Shown here piece by piece: positions 52,301-58,905 of a stretch of 64,000 nt of DNA (position 1 is its first letter; each line of letters begins with the position of its first letter). This DNA is from Amycolatopsis regifaucium. Lineage in GTDB: Bacteria > Actinomycetota > Actinomycetes > Mycobacteriales > Pseudonocardiaceae. The position numbers and the translations under genes are program-made. The notes beneath the pieces are model-generated. The model was not told the DNA's origin and did no database searches. It saw nothing but the letters and a program-made list of their open reading frames with translations. The stretch is from the NCBI RefSeq assembly GCF_001613935.1, contig NZ_LQCI01000009.1:26819-90818 (forward strand), given 5' to 3'.

Positions 52301-53612
52301 GCGGGACGTGCGGATGGGCATGTACGCGCATTCGAACCAGGCCGCGCACCACACGCTCTACATGTACGACTACGCGGGCCAGCCGTCGAAGACGCAGGCG
52401 AAGGTCCGCGAGGCGCTGTCCCGGTTGTACGTCGGCAGTGAGCTGGGCCAGGGCTACGGCGGTGACGAGGACAACGGTGAGCAGTCGGCGTGGTGGCTGT
52501 TCGGCATGCTGGGCTTCTACCCGCTGCAGGTCGGCAGTGCGGACTACGCGATCGGTTCGCCGCTGTTCACCAAGGCGACCGTGAACCTGCCGGGTGGCAA
52601 GAAGATCGTGGTCAACGCGCCGAAGAACAGCGCGAAGAACGTCTACGTGCAGGGCCTGAAGGTCAACGGCAAGGCGCAGTCCTCGACGTCGCTGGCGCAT
52701 GCGGCGATCGCCAATGGCGGAACGCTCGACTTCGACATGGGCCCGAACCCGTCGTCGTGGGGTACCGGCCCGGACGACGCGCCGAAGTCGATCACCAAGG
52801 GTGACGCGGTGCCGACGCCGGTGCACGACCTGACCAAGCCGGTCTCCGGCGCGGACGCGGCGTTCTTCGACAACACTTCGCGGACCGAGGCGAAGGTCAC
52901 GGCGCCGATCCAGTACCAGGTGCCTTCGGCGAAGGAGGCGGGTTCGTACTACACGCTGACTTCCGGGAAGGGTGCCGGCGACGCGAAGAGCTGGGTGCTG
53001 AAGGGTTCCTACGACGGGAAGACGTGGGCGGTCGCGGATCAGCGAACCGACCAGAAGTTCGCGTGGCGGCAGCAGACGAAGGCGTTCAAGATCGCGAATC
53101 CGGCGCATTTCGCCTACTACCGGCTCGAGGTCACCGCGACCACGGGCGGGGAGGCGTCGCTGTCGGAGTTCGAGGTGCTGGGCAAGCCTGACGCGGCGTG
53201 CACGCAGACGATCACGGGAGAGCGCAAAGGCCCGCTGACCGTGCGGAACGGGGTGACCTGTGTGGACGGTGCGACGGTGTCGGGGCCGGTGTCGGTGGCG
53301 CCGGGTGCGAGCCTGATCGTCCGTGGCGGGACGATCTCCGGGCCGCTGACCGCGAACGGTGCGGCGCAGATCGTGCTCGACCGGACGAAGGTGACCGGCC
53401 CGGTGACGATCACCGGGGCGACCGGGCCGGTGTCGATCGAATTGACCGAGATCGGCGGGCCGGTGGCGTTGACAGGCAACAAAGGGCCGGTGCTGACCTC
53501 GAGCACGATCGGCGGACCTCTGGCGTGCGCGGCCAACTCCCCCGCTCCGACGGACTACGACCTGCAGAACACCGTCCGCGGCCCGGCCGCCGGGCAGTGC
53601 GCGAGGTTGTAG
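49320..53612 (+). CDS. Secreted GH92 alpha-mannosidase-family enzyme
   Basis: A 1430-residue secreted enzyme. Signal peptide 1-31, discoidin domain about 70-200, GH92 N-domain and helical catalytic domain about 240-1170, a second discoidin domain about 1190-1330, and a C-terminal repeat region rich in GPV/GPL steps. Near the active site EMTEARDVRMG and GDEDNGEQSAW are intact. In the family motif normally read NEPSHH the general-acid Glu is replaced: here NQAAHH with Gln1007. The same change is known in a GH92 that cuts mannose-1-phospho-6-mannose, so a phosphodiester-linked mannose is the likely substrate. The ATG at 49320 gives a normal signal peptide; the ATG at 49290 is an alternative. Confidence 0.88.
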   Translation: MPRSVRPWVCSLLSATVLASGLVALPATASAEDLPSDFYSSFEPGEPQPTWSDTVDTDPSGKPKAFGVDGANATTIPGDVRGKVTETAANSENTPNEGVSNLVDGSTDTKWLAWTPTGWAQVTLSEPTSITRYALSSANDFDNRNPQDWTLKGSNDGQAWTELDKQAGQKFSEPFQTKEYRLAAASAAYKYFRLDVTKNNGGPIMQLSELLLANEDPAPPALPNMRSFADSGPGSGYTSKNRVGFTGLRAFRYSGSHKAQGHGWSYNKIFDVDIPVAATSELSYKVQPEFIRGDLKYPSTNVAVDLAFTDGTYLSQLGAVDQYGFGLSPQGQGASKVLYTNQWNLVRSQIGVVAKGKTIDRILVGYDNADGPGSLQGWLDDIKVSATPTPPASLRPSDNVLTTRGSLSNGSFSRGNNMPATAVPHGFNFWIPTTDAGTLSWMYSYHSRNNEQNLPALQAFSASHAPSPWMADRQTFQFLPSTAAGVPNPDREARKLPFKHSNETARAHYYGVDFENGIKTEVAPTDHAALYRFKFPGADSNLIFDNVNNNGGLTLDPAGRAITGYSDVKSGLSAGATRMFVYATFDKPVTAGSKLSTGSGDQKRDNVLGYLKFDAGADKTVQMRIATSLISVDQAKKNMEQELAPNATLESVADTAQKAWDEKLKVIEVEGASKDQLITLYSNLYRLFLYPNSGFENVGTVEKPVKKYASPVSPKTGQDTPTQTGAKLVDGEFFVNNGFWDTYRTVWSAYSLLSPHTAGKLVDGFVQQYRDGGWISRWSSPGYADLMTGTSSDAAFADAYLKGIKGFDVQSAYDSAIKNATVTPPNGAVGRKGIDEGTFLGYAPNTADHGFSWAIEGYVNDNAIANMSKKLYDEAPANDPRKQEYLDNYGYFTERATQYVNVFDPSVGFFQGRDAAGKFTRSKEQFDPEVWGIDYTETNAYGMRFSVPQDGQGLANLYGGKAGLASKLDEFFAKPEQGLKFGTYPGVIHEMTEARDVRMGMYAHSNQAAHHTLYMYDYAGQPSKTQAKVREALSRLYVGSELGQGYGGDEDNGEQSAWWLFGMLGFYPLQVGSADYAIGSPLFTKATVNLPGGKKIVVNAPKNSAKNVYVQGLKVNGKAQSSTSLAHAAIANGGTLDFDMGPNPSSWGTGPDDAPKSITKGDAVPTPVHDLTKPVSGADAAFFDNTSRTEAKVTAPIQYQVPSAKEAGSYYTLTSGKGAGDAKSWVLKGSYDGKTWAVADQRTDQKFAWRQQTKAFKIANPAHFAYYRLEVTATTGGEASLSEFEVLGKPDAACTQTITGERKGPLTVRNGVTCVDGATVSGPVSVAPGASLIVRGGTISGPLTANGAAQIVLDRTKVTGPVTITGATGPVSIELTEIGGPVALTGNKGPVLTSSTIGGPLACAANSPAPTDYDLQNTVRGPAAGQCARL

Positions 53613-53666
53613 TCCTCCGGCAAAGTCGCTAATCGGATTGACGAGAGCGTGAGTGGTCACTCGCGG

Positions 53667-53718
53667 TGAGGGGTGTGTGGAATAGGGACGTTCAGTGCCT
53701 TATTCCACACACCCCTCA
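53667..53718. terminator. Long hairpin after the secreted GH92 gene
   Basis: 18-bp perfect arms (TGAGGGGTGTGTGGAATA and complement) extend by three more pairs including a wobble, around a short loop. It starts 55 bp after the GH92 stop. Confidence 0.7.
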
Positions 53719-53761
53719 TCTCTTCACGAGTCTGGTCGGTGTGACTGGACCGGTCACGCGG

Positions 53762-53808
53762 GACTGGGTGGATTTCTGGTCATCCAACGTCCCGAAATCC
53801 ACCCAGTC
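53762..53808. terminator. Second hairpin in the GH92/MFS convergent gap
   Basis: 15-bp perfect arms (GACTGGGTGGATTTC and complement) flank a 17-base loop, ending 10 bp before the stop of the convergent MFS gene, which it probably terminates. Confidence 0.7.
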
Positions 53809-53817
53809 GATGGCCAA

Positions 53818-55095
53818 TCAGGGACGGCGGCCGCGCACGATCCCGAAGCCGACGAGGGCCGCGGTCAGCGCGCCGGGGAAGGCCAGCGCCAGGATGGTGC
53901 CGCTCAGCGCGATGCCGATTCCGGTGGCGACCTCACTGGAGGTATCGACGAGCGCGGCGCCGATCGTGGTCCGGTTCGGCGGGAGACCGCGCATCACGTT
54001 GGTGCCCGCCACGACCCCGACCACGCGCATACCCGCCGCGACCAAGGCGAGCGCGACGGCGATCCACCCATAGCCGAATCCGCCGAACGCGGTGTAGACG
54101 GCGAGTCCGCACACGACCGCGGCGGCACTGAGCCAGGCGGCCTTGGTGAGGCCGACACGGGTGATCAAGGGGCCGATGAGCGCACCGCCGGCGATCAGGA
54201 CGACGACCTGGGGCAACATCCCGATGGCCGCTTGAGCGGGCCCCCAGCCCAGCCCGAATTGAAGGTGCAGTGTCACGAGGTAGCCGAGGCCCGCGGTCGC
54301 CAGTCCCGACGCGGCCTTGAGCGCCAACCCGCTCGACACCAGGGGCCGGGCGAGGAGTACCAGGTCGAGCAGCGGATGCCGGGCGGTCTTCTCGCGGAGC
54401 ACGAAGCCGGTTCCGGCGAGCAGCGCGGCCGCGGCGGCGATCCACGGCAGGACGGAGGCGGCGCCTGCTTCGACGAAGAGCGTGGGAGCGACGAGCGCGA
54501 GGACGATCGTCCCGGTTCCCAGGACGGCGCCCGCGACGTCGATCGGATCGCGGTGCAGGCCGGCGGGATCGTCGGCGGGGATACCGGCGCGGATGCCCAC
54601 GAACGCGACCGCGGCGACCAGCACGTTCACCAGCAGCAATGCCTGCCACGGCGCGACGGCGAGCACGAGCCCGCCGAGGATGGGGCCGACGGCGAGACCG
54701 ATGAGCCCCACCGTCGAGATCAGCGTGGTCGCGCGCACGCGTAGGACGTCGTCGTCGAACAGGCGGAACGCGAGGGCGAGTGAGCCAGGCGTCGTCATCG
54801 CCGCGGCGATGCCCATGACGGCCCGGACGGCGATGAGCTGCCACGCGGCGGTGACGATCACCGTCGCCAGGCTCGCCACGCCGAGCAGGACGAGGCCGAT
54901 GAGCATGACCTTCCGCCTGCCCGCCCGGTCGGCCAGCGCGCCGAACACCAGCATCAGCCCGCCGAACACGACCGAGTACGCCCCGGTCACCCATTGCAGG
55001 GTGGCCGTGGAGGCGGACAACTCGCGGCCGATGGTCGGCAACGCGAGCTTGAGGATCGAGTTGTCGAGCATCTCGACCAGGAACACGGAGAGCAC
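53818..55095 (-). CDS. MFS transporter, DHA2-like, N-terminally short
   Basis: A 425-residue major facilitator protein of the 14-helix drug/proton antiporter type. The loop 2-3 motif GALADRAGRRKVMLIG is present and the helix-5 region carries GLAVGPILGGLVL. The family usually has 460-500 residues with a longer first helix; here the first helix begins only at the GTG at 55095 (LSVFLVEMLDNSILKLALP). Sequence upstream in the same frame is Arg/Pro-rich and non-homologous. The gene may therefore be N-terminally damaged. It follows a similarly truncated flavodoxin-fold gene. Confidence 0.75.
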   Translation of the reverse strand: MLSVFLVEMLDNSILKLALPTIGRELSASTATLQWVTGAYSVVFGGLMLVFGALADRAGRRKVMLIGLVLLGVASLATVIVTAAWQLIAVRAVMGIAAAMTTPGSLALAFRLFDDDVLRVRATTLISTVGLIGLAVGPILGGLVLAVAPWQALLLVNVLVAAVAFVGIRAGIPADDPAGLHRDPIDVAGAVLGTGTIVLALVAPTLFVEAGAASVLPWIAAAAALLAGTGFVLREKTARHPLLDLVLLARPLVSSGLALKAASGLATAGLGYLVTLHLQFGLGWGPAQAAIGMLPQVVVLIAGGALIGPLITRVGLTKAAWLSAAAVVCGLAVYTAFGGFGYGWIAVALALVAAGMRVVGVVAGTNVMRGLPPNRTTIGAALVDTSSEVATGIGIALSGTILALAFPGALTAALVGFGIVRGRRP

Positions 55096-55186
55096 GTTTC
55101 TACCCCGATATCGCGATCTTACGACACCGTGCCGGGGCGGTGGACCCAAGGCAGCCGGTACCGCGCGACGAGTCCACGGTGGATGG

Positions 55187-55696
55187 TCAACTCGCACCCG
55201 CGATGACCTCGTCGATCACCCCGTCCACGGTGCGCCAGATGACGGCGCGCACATGCGGGTCCGCGGCGTCGACGCTGTCGTAGACGAACCGAGTGCGTGC
55301 TTCGGGGATCCGGCAGAACTCGGAGATCTCCACGCGCAACTGACGGTCGAGGTGCTGGTCCAGACCCGCCTTGACGAAGGCCACCTGCGACGTACCTGCC
55401 AAGCCCAGCCACGTCATGGTGCGAACGGTCAGGTCGGAGCCGGATCGGGTGTAGGCGAAGCCGTGCGTCCAGGTCCGCTCGATCCAGCCCTTGAGGATCG
55501 CGGGCGGGGCTGACCACCACACCGGAAAGACCACGACGAGGTGATCGGCTTCCTCGATGCGACGCATGTGCCGCCGCACTTCGGGCGGATACTCCTTGCC
55601 GGGGTCCGCCCAGTCCGGCTCGTCGGCGGGCCGCATCCGCGGGTCGAAGTCCTCGGCGTACAGGTCGAGGAAGTCCACCGCGAACCGGGCCGCCAC
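55187..55696 (-). CDS. Flavodoxin-fold NAD(P)H oxidoreductase, 5' truncated
   Basis: 169 residues of an MdaB/quinone-reductase-like protein. VVVFPVWWSAPPAILKGWIE (FMN-site loop) and GFAYTRSG are well conserved. The N-terminal strand that binds FMN phosphate is missing: homology can be followed upstream of the GTG at 55696 in the same frame (SQTTRAHARL), but a TAG appears 13 codons upstream, close to a palindromic repeat at 55747-55769. The frame is otherwise open, so the protein may be made in shortened form, but it is probably inactive. Confidence 0.6.
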   Translation of the reverse strand: MAARFAVDFLDLYAEDFDPRMRPADEPDWADPGKEYPPEVRRHMRRIEEADHLVVVFPVWWSAPPAILKGWIERTWTHGFAYTRSGSDLTVRTMTWLGLAGTSQVAFVKAGLDQHLDRQLRVEISEFCRIPEARTRFVYDSVDAADPHVRAVIWRTVDGVIDEVIAGAS

Positions 55697-55746
55697 GAGC
55701 CTCGCGTGCGCGCGCGTCGTCTGCGATCCCGGCTAGGCACCCCTCG

Positions 55747-55769
55747 CGCATTTGGTCCTCTGAATGCGG
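55747..55769. repeat. Short palindromic repeat, single copy
   Basis: CGCATT and AATGCG arms flank a core containing GTCCTCT, the same element as at 16421-16488 and 35619-35642. It lies where the flavodoxin-fold gene has lost its 5' end. Confidence 0.6.
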
Positions 55770-55815
55770 TGCCGCCCGGCAGGCCGTGCCGACGTGTGCG
55801 AGTTACGGTGACCTG

Positions 55816-58800
55816 GTGACGATCACCGGGTTCTTCTCCTCCTTCGAAACGGGTGATCCACAGCCGGTGGATCCGGCGTTGCGTGTCGGCACCGGGCCAC
55901 GCTCGTCGCCGACGGCGAAGCCGGGCGTGGGGTTCACCGGCGCCCACGCCCTCCGCTTCGAGGGCACGCTCCGCGTGCCGCTGTTCGAGGTGGACGTCGA
56001 GGTCACCGGCCACACCGAACTGTCCTATGTGGTCTTCCCCGAAGCCGAGGCCGACGCCGTCCCCAGTTACCGCAGCACGTTCGTGGCACTCGACGTCGAG
56101 TTCGCCGACGGCATGTCCGCCGGGTTCAGCGCCACCGGACAGGGCCTGGACAAGACGCTGTACGTCGATCAATGGAACCGGGTACGCCGACGGCTCGGCG
56201 AGTTCGCCGGACGACGGATCACCAGGATCATCCTGATCTGCGAACCGCCGCCCGGGGAAGGCGTGCCCGAAGGCTGGCTGGACGACGTCCGGATCGCCGA
56301 GCGCGTGGTCGAGGTCCGTGAACCGGTCGATCACGTCCGCACCACGCGCGGCACGCATTCCAGCGAAAAGTTCTCCCGGGGCAACAACTTCCCCGCCACC
56401 GCCGTCCCACACGGCTTCAACTTCTGGACCCCGGTCACCGACGCGGGCGTCACCAACTGGCTTTACAGCTATCACCGGCACAACACCGCCGCGAACCGTC
56501 CGGCACTGCAGGCGTTCGCGCTGTCGCACCAGCCGAGCCCATGGATGGGTGACCGGCACACCTTCCAGGTGATGCCCGGCGTCGGGCCGGTCGAACCGGA
56601 CCGGGCCCGCCGGGCGCTCACCTTCTCCCACGACGACGAGATCGACCGGCCGCATCACTACGGTGTCCGGTTCGACAACGGCGTCACCGCCGACATCGCC
56701 CCGGCGGAGCACGCGGCACTGATGCGGTTCACCTTCCCGGGCGATCGCGGCTGGCTGCTGTTCGACAACGCCCGCAACCGCGGCGGGCTGCGACTGAACG
56801 CGGCGACCGGCGTGGTCACCGGGCACACGTGGGTCCGCAGCAGGCTGTCGGCCGGAGCACGGCGGATGTTCGTGCACGCCGAGTTCGACGTCCCCGCCGC
56901 AGGGGGCGGGAAGATCCGGCGGCCGGTGTGGCGCACGGTCACCGGGTTCCTGGAGTTCGCGGCCGGCGAGGTGACGATGCGGATCGCGACGTCACTGATC
57001 AGTCTCGCCCAGGCGAAACGGAACCTCGACCTGGAGATCCCCGCCGGGACGAGCTTCGAACAGGTCCGCGACCAGGCTCGTGCCGCGTGGTCGGAGGTAC
57101 TGGGCCGGGTCGAGATCGAGGGCGCGACCGAAGACCAGCGCGACACCTTCTACTCCAACCTCTACCGCCTGTTCCTGTATCCGAACTCCGCGCACGAGGA
57201 CACCCCGAACGGCATCCGTCACGCGAGCCCGGTCGTCCGCCGGTTCCTCCCGAGCACCCGCACGCGGACCGGCGCGAAGATCGTCGACGGCGAGATGTAC
57301 GTCAACAACGGCTTCTGGGACACCTACCGCACCACCTGGCCCGCCTACGCCCTGCTCACCCCCGGCCGCTGCGGGCGGATGATCGACGGGTTCGTCCAGC
57401 AGTACCGCGAGGGCGGCTGGATCTCACGCTGGTCCTCCCCCGGTTACGCCAACCTGATGACCGGCACCAGCTCCGACGTCGCCTTCGCCGACGCATACCT
57501 CAAGGGCGTACGGGGCTTCGACGTCGAGGCCGCCTACGAGGCGGCGCTGAAGAACGCGACGGTGACTCCGCGTGGGCAGAGTGTCGGCCGGAAGGGCCTG
57601 CACGAGTCGATCTTCCTCGGATTCACGCCCACCTCTGTCCACGAGGGCCTGTCGTGGGCGCTCGAAGGGTGCGTCAACGACTTCGGCCTGGCCAAGCTCG
57701 CCGAAGCGCTCGGCCACCACGACGACGCCGCGTACTTCCGGCAACGCTCGCAGCAGTACGCGAACCACTTCGACCACCGGATCGGGTTCTTCCAGGGCCG
57801 CAACCGCGACGGCATCCGCCACTTCGCCGCCGAGGGCTACGACCCGGAGGCGTGGGGCGGCGACTTCACCGAGACGAACTCCTGGAACACCGCCTTCTCC
57901 GTCCCCCACGACGGCGCCGGGCTCGCCGCGCTGCACGGCGGCACCGAAGCGCTGGAGTCCAAACTGGACACCTTCTTCGCGACACCGGAGACCGGCCGCA
58001 AACCGGGTTCCTATGGTGGCCTGATCCACGAGATGACCGAAGCCCGCGACGTCCGGATGGGACAGTACGGGCACTCCAACCAGCCCTCGCACCACATCCC
58101 CTGGATCTACCACTACGCGGGCGCGCCGTCGAAAACGCAGCGGATCGTGCGCGAGGTCCTGCGTCGCCTCTACGTCGGCGGTGACCTTGGCCAGGGCTAT
58201 CCGGGCGACGAGGACAACGGCGAAATGTCCGCCTGGTACGTCTTCGCCGCCCTCGGCTTCTACCCACTGGCCATGGGCAGCCCCGAGTACGCGATCGGCG
58301 CGCCGCTGTTCACGAAGGCGACCGTCCATCTGGAGAACGGGAAAGACCTCGTCATCACCGCACCCGGCAACACCGACCGCACCGTGTACGTCCACGGGCT
58401 GACGATCGACGGGCATCCGCACGAGAGCAGCACGCTCCCGCATTCACTGCTGGCCGAAGGCGCGGTACTGGAGTTCACGATGGGCGAGCGGCCATCGGAC
58501 TGGGGCCGCTCCCCCGTCGAACCCGCCGCCCCGCACCCCCTCACGGACATCACCGTGGGCGACGGCCCCCTGTTCGACGACACCACCAAGACCGAGGTCA
58601 CCTTCCCCTGCGGCGAGCCCGTCCTCGAATTCCCCGTCGACGACGCCCACCGTGACGTCGTGATGTACACGCTGACATCGGGAAGCCGCCGCGGTGATCC
58701 GCGTTCCTGGGTACTGGAGGGATCCGACGACGGAGAACACTGGGTGTCACTGGACCAGCGTGAAGGCGAAACGTTCCGCTGGCGCCGTCAGACCCGGCCC

Positions 58801-58905
58801 TTCGCCCTCTCCAAGTCCGCCAAACACGCCAGATACCGTCTCCGCATCACCTCGTCCACCACCCGGCGGGTAACCCTCGCCCAAGGAGAGCTGCTCGCCC
58901 GATGA
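55816..58905 (+). CDS. GH92 alpha-mannosidase-family enzyme, no signal peptide
   Basis: A 1029-residue paralogue of the secreted GH92 at 49320. It lacks a signal peptide and the N-terminal discoidin and C-terminal repeat parts, but keeps a C-terminal discoidin-like domain (about 905-1029). EMTEARDVRMG and GDEDNGEMSAW match the secreted enzyme. The general-acid position is Gln756 in NQPSHH, again Gln in place of Glu. It probably acts in the cytoplasm. The GTG at 55816 is chosen because homology (ITGFFSSFETGDPQP) starts there; there is no ribosome site, so the message may be leaderless. Its stop overlaps the FUSC-type gene by 4 bases. Confidence 0.85.
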   Translation: MTITGFFSSFETGDPQPVDPALRVGTGPRSSPTAKPGVGFTGAHALRFEGTLRVPLFEVDVEVTGHTELSYVVFPEAEADAVPSYRSTFVALDVEFADGMSAGFSATGQGLDKTLYVDQWNRVRRRLGEFAGRRITRIILICEPPPGEGVPEGWLDDVRIAERVVEVREPVDHVRTTRGTHSSEKFSRGNNFPATAVPHGFNFWTPVTDAGVTNWLYSYHRHNTAANRPALQAFALSHQPSPWMGDRHTFQVMPGVGPVEPDRARRALTFSHDDEIDRPHHYGVRFDNGVTADIAPAEHAALMRFTFPGDRGWLLFDNARNRGGLRLNAATGVVTGHTWVRSRLSAGARRMFVHAEFDVPAAGGGKIRRPVWRTVTGFLEFAAGEVTMRIATSLISLAQAKRNLDLEIPAGTSFEQVRDQARAAWSEVLGRVEIEGATEDQRDTFYSNLYRLFLYPNSAHEDTPNGIRHASPVVRRFLPSTRTRTGAKIVDGEMYVNNGFWDTYRTTWPAYALLTPGRCGRMIDGFVQQYREGGWISRWSSPGYANLMTGTSSDVAFADAYLKGVRGFDVEAAYEAALKNATVTPRGQSVGRKGLHESIFLGFTPTSVHEGLSWALEGCVNDFGLAKLAEALGHHDDAAYFRQRSQQYANHFDHRIGFFQGRNRDGIRHFAAEGYDPEAWGGDFTETNSWNTAFSVPHDGAGLAALHGGTEALESKLDTFFATPETGRKPGSYGGLIHEMTEARDVRMGQYGHSNQPSHHIPWIYHYAGAPSKTQRIVREVLRRLYVGGDLGQGYPGDEDNGEMSAWYVFAALGFYPLAMGSPEYAIGAPLFTKATVHLENGKDLVITAPGNTDRTVYVHGLTIDGHPHESSTLPHSLLAEGAVLEFTMGERPSDWGRSPVEPAAPHPLTDITVGDGPLFDDTTKTEVTFPCGEPVLEFPVDDAHRDVVMYTLTSGSRRGDPRSWVLEGSDDGEHWVSLDQREGETFRWRRQTRPFALSKSAKHARYRLRITSSTTRRVTLAQGELLAR

